A stretch of DNA of 64,000 bases, taken from NCBI RefSeq assembly GCF_015207505.1, contig NZ_JADEWT010000002.1, forward strand, positions 1 through 64,000, read 5' to 3'. The DNA comes from Tychonema sp. LEGE 06208. GTDB lineage: Bacteria > Cyanobacteriota > Cyanobacteriia > Cyanobacteriales > Microcoleaceae. The translations under genes were made by a program, and so were the position numbers. Positions 43,431-52,703 of this stretch are shown here, piece by piece. Under the pieces are notes generated by a model that was not told where the DNA came from, did not search any database, and saw nothing but the letters and a program-made list of their open reading frames with translations. Positions within the stretch are counted from its first letter, which is position 1; the number at the start of each line of letters is the position of its first letter.

Positions 43431-44603
43431 ATGCTAAATCCTAATCTGGACGAGATCCAGCTCAACAAACAAGAATACGAACGCTACTCTCGCCACCTCA
43501 TCCTCCCAGAAGTTGGATTGGAAGGGCAGAAGCGCCTCAAAGCAGCCAGCGTACTCTGCATCGGTACGGGAGGACTCGGTTCGCCGCTGTTGCTGTATTT
43601 AGCAGCCGCTGGTGTTGGCCGCATTGGGATTGTAGACTTTGATGTTGTAGACCATTCCAACTTGCAGCGCCAAGTAATCCACGGCACTTCTTGGGTTGGG
43701 AAACTGAAGATTGAGTCGGCGAAAAATCGGATTTTAGAAATTAATCCTTTTTGTCAAGTTGATTTGTACGAGACTCACGTTAGTTCCGAAAATGCGATCG
43801 CCATTGCCACTCCCTACGATATCATCATCGACGGCACGGACAACTTCCCGACTCGCTATTTGATGAACGACGTTGCAGTCCTGTTAAACAAACCCAACAT
43901 CTACGGTTCCATCTTCCGATTTGAAGGACAAGCCACAGTTTTCAACTACCAAGGCGGCCCAAATTACCGCGATTTGTACCCCGAACCCCCCCCTCCAGGG
44001 ATGGTTCCTTCCTGTGCCGAAGGTGGCGTTTTAGGCGTTTTGTGCGGCATTATCGGTTCTATCCAAGCAACGGAAGCTATCAAAATTATCTTGGGTCAAG
44101 GCACAACATTGAGCGGCAGATTGTTGCTTTACAATGCCCTAGAAATGACATTCCGCGAATTGAAACTGCGACCGAATCCAGTGCGCCCCGTAATTGAAAA
44201 ATTAATCGATTACGAACAATTCTGCGGCATTCCTCAAGCTAAAGCCCAGGAAGCGCAAGAACAACAGCAAATTCCTGAGATGACTGTCACCGAACTTAAA
44301 AAGTTAATCGATAGCGGTGCGAAGGATTTTGTACTGTTAGATGTTCGCAATCCCAACGAGTATCAAATTGCTCAAATTCCTGGGTCAGTTTTGGTGCCTT
44401 TACCAGATATCGAACACGGCGAAGGTGTTGCAAAAGTCAAGGAATTGTTGAACGGGCATCGCTTGATTGCACACTGCAAAATGGGCGGGCGTTCTGCGAA
44501 GGCCTTGGGCCTTTTGAAGGAAGCGGGAATTGAGGGGATTAATGTTAAGGGCGGGATTAATGCTTGGAGTCAAGAAGTAGATTCGTCTGTTCCTCAATAT
44601 TAA
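43431..44603 (+). CDS. moeB: MoeB/ThiF-type E1-like adenylyltransferase with rhodanese domain
   Basis: 390 residues. The N-terminal E1-like domain has YSRHLILPEVGLEGQKRLKAASVLCIGTGGLGSPLLLYLAAAG (nucleotide-binding GxGGLG), DNFPTRYLMNDVAVL and VPSCAEGGVLGVLCGIIGSIQATEAIK. The C-terminal ~110 residues are a rhodanese domain (FVLLDVRNPNEYQIAQIPGSVLVPL, then IAHCKMGGRSAKAL with the catalytic Cys). It adenylates the C-terminal glycine of a MoaD/ThiS-like carrier and then delivers sulfur (family knowledge). The CPxC zinc pair of E. coli MoeB before LIDYEQFC is not present (NPVRPVIEKLIDYEQFC). Likely partner of the adjacent JAMM protease. Confidence 0.92.
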   Translation: MLNPNLDEIQLNKQEYERYSRHLILPEVGLEGQKRLKAASVLCIGTGGLGSPLLLYLAAAGVGRIGIVDFDVVDHSNLQRQVIHGTSWVGKLKIESAKNRILEINPFCQVDLYETHVSSENAIAIATPYDIIIDGTDNFPTRYLMNDVAVLLNKPNIYGSIFRFEGQATVFNYQGGPNYRDLYPEPPPPGMVPSCAEGGVLGVLCGIIGSIQATEAIKIILGQGTTLSGRLLLYNALEMTFRELKLRPNPVRPVIEKLIDYEQFCGIPQAKAQEAQEQQQIPEMTVTELKKLIDSGAKDFVLLDVRNPNEYQIAQIPGSVLVPLPDIEHGEGVAKVKELLNGHRLIAHCKMGGRSAKALGLLKEAGIEGINVKGGINAWSQEVDSSVPQY

Positions 44604-44616
44604 GCTCAATCTTGTT

Positions 44617-44643
44617 GTGGGGCGGGTAATTTGCCCGCCCCAC
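44617..44643 (+). terminator. Strong G/C hairpin after moeB
   Basis: GTGGGGCGGG...CCCGCCCCAC is a 10-bp perfect stem 14 bases after the stop. A GTTTTT run follows about 10 bases later, so its terminator function is likely but not ideal. Confidence 0.6.
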
Positions 44644-44783
44644 TGCGAACCGTTTTTGTGATGGTAATCGATCGGATATGATATGAGAAGGTCGATCGAC
44701 CTTCCAAATCCCCAATCCCAGATAGCCAAATATTTCCCCGCCATAACTCAAGGAAATTAAGAGCAATTCAACAGCAATCTTAT

Positions 44784-45708
44784 TTAATCAAATACGCTCA
44801 GTCGCAAAGCTTTAGCTATTTGTTTCAATAGAAATAAGCCGCCGACAGAATTTCCCTCCCGATCTAGGGGCGGACTGTAACAGCCGATCGCACCTTCGCC
44901 CGGAATTACCGAAAGCATTGCCCCGCTAACTCCCGACTTGGCCGGCAGTCCCACCCGCAGCGCAAAACGACCGGATGCTTCATACAAACCGCAAGTAGCC
45001 ATCAGCGCTTTGACAGTGCGGCAGTTTTCCCAAAGTGCTTCGTCACTCTTTACCAACACCATTCCCAGCTTAGCCAAATCCTCCACAGTTCCCGACAAAC
45101 AACAAACTCGATTGTAGGTTGCTAAGGCTATTTTCGGCGTTTTGCAGATAACCAAATTTGAGCATTGCTAAGGCGAGCTCCCGATTATTTTGATTCCGCT
45201 TTTGATTGACTGAATCCAGCATTAACTCGTCAACAAATAACTGACTGTTTGCTTGTTGGTTCAGCCAAGTTCGCAAGTTTTGACAGCGCGCCACAGCATT
45301 GTTACCGGGAATCAGAGACGCTAGGGCGATCGCCCCGCTATTAATCATCGGATTTCTCGGCTTTCCTCCATCTATTTCCACTTGAGTCAGCGAATTGAAA
45401 GGCATTTCCGAAGGATCGCAGCCCACGCAGTCAAAAACCGTTTTTTCGCCCAATTCGCACAGCAAATAAAGCAGCACCAAAGGCTTGACTGCGCTCATCA
45501 GCGGGAATGTTTTAGCAATGCTGCCCCAGCTCAAAATGTTACCGTCAATTGCCCGAATTTGCACGGCAAACCATTCTCTTTCGGGTTCCGCAAGCAGAGG
45601 TACGTATGCGGGGACTTGACCGGATTTACTGCGATTAATTGCCTCTTTTGCCCAAGCGGCCAGTTGTTCTGGTTGCAGGGAAGATAGTTTGCTAGTGGAT
45701 TTTTTCAC
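44784..45708 (-). pseudogene. glsA: Glutaminase A, disrupted by a single-base frameshift
   Basis: The 5' part (from a GTG at 45708) reads AEPEREWFAVQIRAIDGNILSWGSIAKTFPLMSAVKPLVLLYLL, with the Ser-x-x-Lys catalytic motif SAVK, then GGKPRNPMINSGAIALASLIPG. This is a serine-dependent beta-lactamase-fold glutaminase. After ...MLKFGYLQNAE the frame shifts; the +1 frame continues with IALATYNRVCCLSGTVEDLAKLGMVLV and KSGVSGAMLSVIPGEGAIGCYSPPLDREGNSVGG, ending at 44784. The break falls in an AAAA run on the coding strand (TTTT at 45131-45134); removing one A restores Asn-Ala-Glu-Ile-Ala-Leu. So it is either a recent inactivation or a sequencing error. An intact gene would hydrolyse glutamine to glutamate and ammonia. 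Confidence 0.88.
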
Positions 45709-46377
45709 TGTCGATTAGTCCGTAGGCGCAAATAAACCGCAGAGTGTAAAGCTATCACAGCAGCCAGCGAAAGATCCGTTGCGCTCGATCGGGAAACACC
45801 TATGTATTGTCAAACTTCATCACCTACATTTGGATCGTTTGAGATTTTAGATTAACAGTCCGATCGCGCTTTCGATACTATTTTCAAAAAAACAATGCAA
45901 CTGCAGGCAAACTTTAAACCCTTATGCAGTCTGTCATTTCCAATCTTATATTGAAACTATCAAAATAAAAATTATCTCAGCCAGAAATCAGTTTCTTAAA
46001 ATAATTACGCCACTTGAGGTATTGCCAGAAACACGGTTACTTACGCGATCCCAAGCAAGCTCTGCTGTAAGCGTATTGACATTTTCATCGGCGCGGAGAT
46101 AATAAATTTATTGACAATTTTTGAGAAAAAATCTGTCTTTGCATAAAAACCTCTCTTTCACCCAGATATATAATAAGCAGCTTGGCTGACAGCGCTGTGA
46201 CCCACAACCAACCAGCAGTAACTTGAAACGCCTTCAGGTTCTTCTGTTTAATCCCCAGCCAGGGGCGGGGTGCATATTTAACTTAACTCAGAAAGAGTTC
46301 GCGGAATCCGGCCCGGAAAACCCCCGAACCTTTAAGAATGATTACCCAACCCGATTCACCAAAACCAGGATCAAACA
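45709..46377. other. 670-base gap between glsA and a small ORF
   Basis: No confident gene is seen; a 68-codon frame at 46223-46426 has poor composition. The first half is AT-rich and could hold the promoter of glsA. The 3' part has C-rich blocks. Confidence 0.4.
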
Positions 46378-46725
46378 ATGCCAGAAGCAGCAAAAGCAGA
46401 AGAAGCACCAAAACCCGCTCCCCTGACTTTTAAGGGCGTGTGCAAAGACGGAGTTCTCAAAGGCAAAGAAATCGAGGGCTTATTAGACATCAAAATCAAC
46501 GTTTCATCTATCAAATCCCCAGAAGCGCCAGCCCCTAAAAAATCCGAGTGGGAAGCGCCTATATTTTGGGTCGTGTTCTTGTTAACTGCCAACTTTGCCG
46601 TCGGCGACCCCGCAGGACTCAGAAATTACAGCTCCCCACAAAGGCGTCATTCTCAGGAGATGTTAAACCAATCTGGGGAGCAGTCGCTGTTGCCTCAGAA
46701 AAACACCAGCAACTCGCCACTTTAG
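46378..46725 (+). CDS. Small hypothetical protein with one membrane segment (uncertain)
   Basis: 115 codons with an AGGA ribosome-binding site 6-8 bases before the ATG. The first ~70 residues look protein-like: an Ala/Glu/Pro/Lys start (EAAKAEEAPKPAPL), FKGVCKDGVLKGKEIEGLLDIKINVSS, then KKSEWEAPIFWVVFLLTANFAVG, a membrane helix with aromatic flanks. After that the sequence becomes basic and low in hydrophobics (SSPQRRHSQEMLNQSGEQSLLPQKN), and other frames look equally plausible, so a frameshift near 46605 or a decayed end is suspected. The stop overlaps the 3' end of the converging YdcF gene by 4 bases. No family recognised. Confidence 0.4.
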   Translation: MPEAAKAEEAPKPAPLTFKGVCKDGVLKGKEIEGLLDIKINVSSIKSPEAPAPKKSEWEAPIFWVVFLLTANFAVGDPAGLRNYSSPQRRHSQEMLNQSGEQSLLPQKNTSNSPL

Positions 46726-47708
46726 GCTCTGGGAGCCTGCCAGCCACGCATATAGTAATAAAAAGACCCGAAATATTCATCGAATACTCGCGTCGTAGTT
46801 ACCAAAGCTTCTGCATTAGGCAGAAAATCTGCCGCGTCTAAGCGCAGTCTCGATTTCCCTCCTGACACGGGCTGGTAAGTGTAGAAGTCGGTAGCTCTGG
46901 GAATCACCTGGATACCCATATTTGCAAAAGCTAGGCTGGCACGGCGCATCTGAATCGCAGATGTTACCAGGATTACTTTACGCCCAACGCCGCGGCTGTC
47001 GAGGATTTTTCTCACTTCCTCGGCGCTGGTGCGTATGTTGCGGCCGTTATCGTCGAGAACGATACTGGTGCGCGGCACGCCCATGTTGGTGGCCAGCAAA
47101 GTCTTGATATCCTTAGCTTCGCCAGTAGAATTCTGTAAATCTGCTCTGGGCGCGGCGGTAACAATCACCAAAGGTGCTAATTGTTTTTTGTACAAAACGG
47201 CAGCGTAGGGCAGGCGATTGCCTGTCTCTGCCATTTGAATCGCTTCTTGGTTGGCGGTGTGGCCGTTAGTCGTTCCCTTACCGAGGAGGACGATCGCCGC
47301 TGCTGTTTCGTCGCAGCAAACTGTGCGAGCAGCCGCATCCCGTTCAGCTTGATCGGCGAACCAGTAAGCGACAACTGGCATACTCGAAAGAATCAAAACT
47401 AGCAGTGCTGCCAGGATCATTCTCGGTGCCGGGTTGCGGATACCTCCGTTAGTAATCAGCGCCGATGCAATCACCAGCAGGGTGATCGAAAAACCAAGCG
47501 GCTTAAAGAAGAAGGCTATGAGGCCGAAAATCGCTGCTCCGACTGGCGTGTCTGGCGCGAAAAAAGCCAGGAACAAAAGGCTGATCAGCAGCAAAACGCG
47601 CAGCCTGTCTATTAACGGATTGTCTTTGCCTCCTGATTGATCCCACCACGATTTGATCAGTGAGAAGAGGAGGAATAGAAATAGAATGCGAGCTAAAAGT
47701 TCTGGCAT
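46722..47708 (-). CDS. YdcF/SanA/ElyC family membrane protein (DUF218)
   Basis: About 328 residues from the ATG at 47708; upstream in-frame codons lack a better start. The N-terminus has four membrane helices (ARILFLFLLFSLIKSWW, LRVLLLISLLFLAFFA, FSITLLVIASALI, ILAALLVLILSSMPVVAYWF). The C-terminal domain is DUF218-like: AAAIVLLGKGTTNG, YAAVLYKKQLAPLVIVTAAPR, the TLLATNMGVPRTSIVLDDNGRNIRTSAEEV segment, then VILVTSAIQMRRASLAFANMGIQVIP. ElyC and SanA act in envelope maintenance, and the exact role is unknown. In the usual family order, acidic and Arg residues around TSA.QM.RA form the putative active cleft. Confidence 0.85.
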   Translation of the reverse strand: MPELLARILFLFLLFSLIKSWWDQSGGKDNPLIDRLRVLLLISLLFLAFFAPDTPVGAAIFGLIAFFFKPLGFSITLLVIASALITNGGIRNPAPRMILAALLVLILSSMPVVAYWFADQAERDAAARTVCCDETAAAIVLLGKGTTNGHTANQEAIQMAETGNRLPYAAVLYKKQLAPLVIVTAAPRADLQNSTGEAKDIKTLLATNMGVPRTSIVLDDNGRNIRTSAEEVRKILDSRGVGRKVILVTSAIQMRRASLAFANMGIQVIPRATDFYTYQPVSGGKSRLRLDAADFLPNAEALVTTTRVFDEYFGSFYYYMRGWQAPRA

Positions 47709-48196
47709 CTTGCAATATTCTGTGTCTTCATAAATTAGTACGGAAGTCTGGAAACGATCGCGCATTTAGCTGCGCGAGGAAATACTGGTATCGGTGGTTT
47801 TTAATTTTTGCCAATAACCCAGTCCGATCGCATTTCTCAGAAAGGTTCGATTCCCCTCAGCTCTCAACTATTGGTTGCAGGCTGCAAGCCCGCTACTTCC
47901 AGTCAATCGATTGAAGAATTGAATAATTTTAGATTTTAGATGGACTCCACAGATAAATCTGGGAGCTGGCACTTCGCTCTAAAATGTTAGGATCTCCAAA
48001 CAAGATAGTCGGGACACGGTACCCGTTTTGGGGCGGGTTACAGATTGCTGAGAGTTAATTGGTAATTGATAATTGGTAATGGTTGATTGGTAATTGCTAA
48101 TGGAGCGAGCCAGCAGCCTGTAAAATTGGTAATTCCAGCCTGCTTTCTGCTGCCTGCTATTTTCCCATTATCTGTTACCCATTTACCAATCCCAAT
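47709..48196. repeat. Intergenic region with TTGGTAATTG repeats
   Basis: TTGGTAAT(T/G)G words repeat from 48058 to 48140, interrupted by a CAGCCTG element seen twice (48113-48121, 48146-48165). No gene is visible. Confidence 0.5.
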
Positions 48197-49684
48197 TTAT
48201 AGGCGTTTCAGTTGATTCCGAATTGCCTGCGTTACCGTTTGAATTACTTTAACACGAGCATAATACTTGTTATCGGCCGCAATTAGCGTCCAGGGAGCTG
48301 TCGGCGTGCTGGTGCGCTGAATCATTTGATTTACCGCCACTTCATAATAATTCCACTTTTCTCGATTCCGCCAATCTTCTTGAGTGAGTTTGTATTGTTT
48401 AAATGGATTATTTTGTCGGTCTGTAAACCGCTTTAGTTCCTCGTCGGGACTGATGTGCAGCCAGAATTTAACTAAGAGACAACCGAAACTGGTGAGTTGC
48501 TCCTCAAATTCGTTGATTTCCTGGTAAGCTCGACGCCATTCGAGTTCGGTGGCAAATCCTTCGACTCGTTCGACGAGCACTCTACCATACCAACTGCGAT
48601 CGTAAATGCTGATTTTACCAGCAGTCGGCAACTCCCGCCAGAAGCGCCAGAGATAGTGGTGAGCTTTTTCTTCCTCCGTCGGGGCCGCAAAGGCATTGAC
48701 GGTATAGCTGCGGGGGTCTAGGATGTCCGTCAAACGTTTGATCGCACCTCCTTTACCGGCCGCATCCCAACCTTCAAACAGCACTAACACGGGGATTTCC
48801 TTTTCGTGGATACTTTGTTGCAGTTGGCCAAAACTCGTTTGTGCTTCGCGAAGTTCGTGTTTGTATTCCTCTGGCGACAAGGATAGAGTTAAATCTACTT
48901 GGGCGAGCAAGTCTGGTTCGGTGGGTTGCAACTTTTCTTGAGGTGGCAGTTTCAGGGGTGCAGATTGCGCTGGCTGTGTGTCTAAGGCTTCTGTAATTTT
49001 GGCTGCCATTTGCGTTAAAACTTTGACTCTCGCCCACCGCTGACAGTCGCCTTCTACTAGCGTCCAAGGTGCCGGGCCGGTGCCGGTTTGAGTTATCATT
49101 TCTTCGGCTAAAGTTGTGTATTCTTGATATTTTTTGGCTTGTTTCCAATCTTCCGGCCGCACTCGCCAAGCTTGTAAAGTATCGTCTTCTAGTTTTTTGA
49201 GCCGATGTTTGAGTTCTTTTTTGCTCAGATGAATCCAAAATTTGGCAATTGCCGCGCCGTCGTTTACCATCATTCGCTCGAAGGCGTTGATTTGTCTGAT
49301 GATTGTCGGTACTTCGGCCTCGGAGACTCTCTCGAACAACCGGTCTTCTAAAAGATGAGTGTACCAACTGTGATAAAAAAAGCCAATCCGACCGCGGGCT
49401 GGGAGTTTCTGCCAAAACCGCCACAGAAAAGGATAGTCCATTTCTACCTCTGACGGCGGCCAAATCGGGTGAACGGTAAAGCCGCGCGGGTCCATGTAAC
49501 CCACCATTTTTTTGACGAGTGCGCCTTTGCCCGCAGCGGCCCAGCCTTCGAGTACGATGATTACGGGCATTTTTTTTTCCCAGCAGGTTTGTTGGAGCGA
49601 TCGCAACTGCTGCATTAAAACTTCTATTTTGGCCTCATAGGTTTCTTTATCCAGCGAAATATCTAAATCGAGGTTGTCAAGCAT
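48197..49684 (-). CDS. pap: Polyphosphate:AMP phosphotransferase (two-domain PPK2)
   Basis: 495 residues from the ATG at 49684, which has GAGG five to six bases upstream; the frame extends to a TTG at 49699. Two tandem PPK2 domains are visible. Each has a Walker-A-like motif (VLEGWAAAGKGALVKKM and LFEGWDAAGKGGAIKRL). The C-terminal domain has the full set YDRSWYGRVLVERVEGF, then KFWLHISPDEELKRF. In the N-terminal domain the corresponding Walker B is FYHSWYTHLLEDRLFERV, without the Asp-Arg pair, so that half is probably catalytically weak or structural. Class II PPK2 enzymes phosphorylate AMP to ADP using polyphosphate. The gene is single. Confidence 0.93.
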   Translation of the reverse strand: MLDNLDLDISLDKETYEAKIEVLMQQLRSLQQTCWEKKMPVIIVLEGWAAAGKGALVKKMVGYMDPRGFTVHPIWPPSEVEMDYPFLWRFWQKLPARGRIGFFYHSWYTHLLEDRLFERVSEAEVPTIIRQINAFERMMVNDGAAIAKFWIHLSKKELKHRLKKLEDDTLQAWRVRPEDWKQAKKYQEYTTLAEEMITQTGTGPAPWTLVEGDCQRWARVKVLTQMAAKITEALDTQPAQSAPLKLPPQEKLQPTEPDLLAQVDLTLSLSPEEYKHELREAQTSFGQLQQSIHEKEIPVLVLFEGWDAAGKGGAIKRLTDILDPRSYTVNAFAAPTEEEKAHHYLWRFWRELPTAGKISIYDRSWYGRVLVERVEGFATELEWRRAYQEINEFEEQLTSFGCLLVKFWLHISPDEELKRFTDRQNNPFKQYKLTQEDWRNREKWNYYEVAVNQMIQRTSTPTAPWTLIAADNKYYARVKVIQTVTQAIRNQLKRL

Positions 49685-50480
49685 ATTTACCTCACACAAA
49701 TCCCAGAAAGCAGTTTAACGTCAGTTTAACGTTCGGATAAAGTTAAATCTTCAAGTCTGGCAAAAAGTTATCAAAACTATACTTACGAACGCTTCAAAGC
49801 GCGCTGCTTCTGCCGTCTCAACCAGGATCGGGCTAATACTAACAAAACTCCCCTCAGATCGAACTTGCCAAAAAAAACCTGAGCGGTTATAGTTGACTTA
49901 GGGAACTTTTTAAGAACTTCAACTGTTCCCCTCGCCCGATCGGGTGAGTTAAAAGAAGCAGCAACAAATTCTTGAAAGAGGATTTGTTGTAAGATAGAGC
50001 AAAAGTAAAAATTAACTACCCGGTGGGGGTGAAAACTTCTTTACTTAGCTGCATTAAATTTATTTAAACAACAGTTACTTAAGCACCAGCTTTGATAACT
50101 GCGAGGACGCTCCTTGCAAAGGTTGGGCGTTCCTCTGACCACAGACTCCAATAAAAAAAACCGCCCAAATGGGCTAACCAATTTTTATGATTGCGCTATG
50201 AGATAAAACCTGAAAGCCTGGGTGATATAAACAGGTTTATGAGTTTTATCAACATCATTCTCTAATACTAAAATCAGTTGAGGTGCGGACTGCTGCCGCC
50301 CCAAAAAAACATTGATTTATTGTGTAACAGGCTTTCTGACTTGTTACACCCTAAATTAATTTATTGTGGAACAGCCATCTTGACTATTGTTGACATTTGT
50401 GCAAAATGTCAGAATTACTGTACTCATTTGCCAATACCGATTAACAGGAACATTCCGAAATTACGGATTGTAAGTTTTTT
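49685..50480. other. 800-base gap with possible structured RNA segment
   Basis: No protein gene is seen. GAGGACGC...GCGTTCCTC (50103-50135) forms an imperfect hairpin. An A8 run (50153-50160) followed by GCCC-AAAT-GGGC (50163-50174) would read as a short-stem terminator with eight U on the minus strand. AT-rich stretches at 49985-50095 could hold promoters of either flanking gene. Confidence 0.35.
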
Positions 50481-51440
50481 ATGAATATCTTGACAACACG
50501 CTCATACAAGGGCGAAAGTGACTGGTGCGCGATCGCAAATTTAATCGATGATTGCGAAACAGTCGATCGACTAGGCGAAGAAGTTTCAGCAACTGAACTA
50601 AAGCTGATCCTTGACGCCCCCCAACTCGACAAAGCCCGAGATGTCCAATTGTGGGAAGACGGTAACTGCAAACTCATCGGTTTGGCACTGTTAGATATGC
50701 CAGATTCCACCGATGAAATAGAAGCTTGTCTCTGGTTTTACGTGCATCCAAATGTACGCGGTGAAGGCTTAGAAAAAGACATAATTAAATGGGGAGAAAC
50801 ACGCCTGGGCGAAGTAGGAAAAAAACGCAATTTGCCCGCCAAATTGCACACCTACAGCCGTGAGGATAAAACCGATCTGATGCTGCTGTTAGAGAAACAG
50901 GGCTTTGAAGTCGATCGCTATTTTCTCACAATGGCGCGATCGCTCGCCGAACCCATTCCCACACCCGAATTTCCCGCAGACTTTGCCCTGACACACGTAT
51001 CGGGAGAACAAGACATCCAACCCTGGGTAGAAATGTTCAACCAGTCATTTATCGATCACTGGAACCACCACGATTTAACTGCCGAAATCGTGCGCTACTG
51101 GATGCAAGACGAAAATTATCAGCCGGAATTAGATTTAATTGCTGTTTCGGGCGATCGTAAATTTGCAGCTTTCTGCGACTGTCAAATCAAACCCCAAAAA
51201 AACCCCCGCAGCGGCACAAAAGACGGCTGGATTGAATTATTGGGAACGCGGCGCGACTTTCGGAAAATGGGTTTAGGAAAAGCAATGTTGTTAGCCGGAT
51301 TGCACACCTTAAAAGCAGCGGGTGCAAATACCGCTAAACTCAGCGTCGATGCTGACAGTTTGACAGGCGCGACAAAGCTTTATAAATCAGTCGGTTTCCG
51401 CCCGATGGAAACTTGGCAATCGTGGGCAAAAGCCGTCTAA
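50481..51440 (+). CDS. GNAT-family acetyltransferase with two GNAT domains
   Basis: 319 residues in two GNAT folds. The C-terminal copy has a clear acetyl-CoA motif A, IELLGTRRDFRKMGLGKAMLLAGLHTLKAAGANTAKLSVDADS (with the R/Q-x-x-G-x-G pattern as RKMGLG), followed by GATKLYKSVGFRP. The N-terminal copy (CKLIGLALLDMPD ... CLWFYVHPNVRGEGLEKDIIKWG) has a similar order with a weaker pyrophosphate loop. This bipartite layout resembles mycothiol-synthase-like and other double-GNAT proteins. The substrate cannot be predicted. No strong ribosome-binding site is visible before the ATG. Confidence 0.88.
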   Translation: MNILTTRSYKGESDWCAIANLIDDCETVDRLGEEVSATELKLILDAPQLDKARDVQLWEDGNCKLIGLALLDMPDSTDEIEACLWFYVHPNVRGEGLEKDIIKWGETRLGEVGKKRNLPAKLHTYSREDKTDLMLLLEKQGFEVDRYFLTMARSLAEPIPTPEFPADFALTHVSGEQDIQPWVEMFNQSFIDHWNHHDLTAEIVRYWMQDENYQPELDLIAVSGDRKFAAFCDCQIKPQKNPRSGTKDGWIELLGTRRDFRKMGLGKAMLLAGLHTLKAAGANTAKLSVDADSLTGATKLYKSVGFRPMETWQSWAKAV

Positions 51441-51678
51441 ACTGATACTTATATCAATTCCGGTTGCATCGGAATAATAAAATCGAGTCAACAGTCAACA
51501 GTCAACAGTCAGTAGGGGCGGTGGATGGTGCGGGCCCGCCCTCTTAACAGTCAACAGTCAACAGTCAACAGTCAACAGTTACCAGGAAGAGCCTGGTAAT
51601 GCAGATGCTTTGGCTATCTCGGCGCGAACAATTTTGTAGGGTTCGTGGATAGTGCGGGCCAATCCTCCCTTGTCTGTG
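51441..51678. repeat. CAACAGT heptamer tracts
   Basis: AACAGTC heptamers run at 51486-51512 and 51546-51580, separated by a GGTGCGGGCCCGCCC block; a GGTAGAGCCTGGTAATGCAGA-type word at 51582-51606 recurs at 63669-63690. No gene is visible. Confidence 0.65.
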
Positions 51679-52578
51679 TCATTGTTCGCTTTGTTTCGTC
51701 ACCTCGACATAAATATGTTCTAAACGCACCGGATACCGAGCGATCGAATAAATAGAAATCCCATCAAAAAGCAAAATAATCTCTTTTAATTCCAAACGTT
51801 CCGGCAGCCAAAAAGCCAAATCGCTACCGTAGCGGCGGGGAATGAAACCGTATTTTGCAGCGCGGGCGATCGCCTTTTCTTCCTCCGCAGTTTTAACAAC
51901 AATAATTTCCTGAGCCGGAATCAGTTTTTGCAACTCCTCCAAACTGCCCTCAGCCACAATACTACCATTCTTTAAAATTCCAATTCTTTGACACAAACGC
52001 TCAGCCTCATCCAACAAATGAGTAGTCAGCAAAATTGTAATACCTTCCGATTGCAAGCGCTGAATCAACTCCCAGATTTCATAACGAGCCTCAATATCTA
52101 AACCCGTTGTCGGTTCATCTAAAATTACTAATTTAGGCTGGTGTACCAAAGCCACCGCAATATTCAAACGGCGCTGCATCCCTCCGCTCAAAGTTTCCAC
52201 CGGACTTTGAGCTCTATCAGTCAAATTTACAGCCTTTAAACATTGTTCAACTTGATAGCGGCGCTGCTTCCGGTCTAAAGCGTAAATTTGAGCAAAAAAA
52301 TTGAGATTTTCTTCGCAGCTAAGGCTTTTGTAAAGCAAATTTTCCTGTGGCGCTACACCTATTAACAATTTAGTAGACTCCGAAACAGGTTCGCCATTGA
52401 TAGAAACTTTGCCGCTGTCAGCATTTAGCAAACTGCATAAAATATTGATAGTTGTAGTTTTTCCCGCCCCGTTTGGCCCGAGCAAACCGTAAATTTCTCC
52501 AGTTTGAATGTGCAGTGTTAAATCTTTAAGCACTGAACGCCGGCCGTAGGATTTATTGAGCTTTTCTATTTGCAGCAA
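51679..52578 (-). CDS. ABC transporter ATP-binding protein (ABC-2 exporter type)
   Basis: 299 residues with GLLGPNGAGKTTTINIL (Walker A), VETLSGGMQRRLNIAVAL (signature), KLVILDEPTTGLDIEARYEIW (Walker B and D-loop) and LLTTHLLDEAERLCQRIG (H-loop), typical of DrrA/NodI-like exporters. The start is a TTG at 52578, with AAGGAG about 10 bases upstream; no in-frame ATG is available nearby. It lies 125 bases after the permease gene on the same strand, so the two form an exporter unit. Substrate unknown. Confidence 0.93.
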   Translation of the reverse strand: MLQIEKLNKSYGRRSVLKDLTLHIQTGEIYGLLGPNGAGKTTTINILCSLLNADSGKVSINGEPVSESTKLLIGVAPQENLLYKSLSCEENLNFFAQIYALDRKQRRYQVEQCLKAVNLTDRAQSPVETLSGGMQRRLNIAVALVHQPKLVILDEPTTGLDIEARYEIWELIQRLQSEGITILLTTHLLDEAERLCQRIGILKNGSIVAEGSLEELQKLIPAQEIIVVKTAEEEKAIARAAKYGFIPRRYGSDLAFWLPERLELKEIILLFDGISIYSIARYPVRLEHIYVEVTKQSEQ

Positions 52579-52703
52579 AATTTTACATCTCCTTAAGTTT
52601 AATAGTACGATCGCACAGAGTTAGCTAGAAACCCGGTTTTTTACGACAAATACTGCGCTTTCGCCCACAAATTCAGTAAAAAACCCGGTTTATTCGGTCT
52701 TAC

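Noticed and set aside
44784-45155. Separate small gene (123 codons)
   Set aside because: It is the frameshifted 3' part of glutaminase (IALATYNRVCCLSGTVEDL and downstream family motifs).
46223-46426. 68-codon frame before the small ORF
   Set aside because: Basic, Gln/Lys-rich low-quality translation overlapping the better ORF at 46378.
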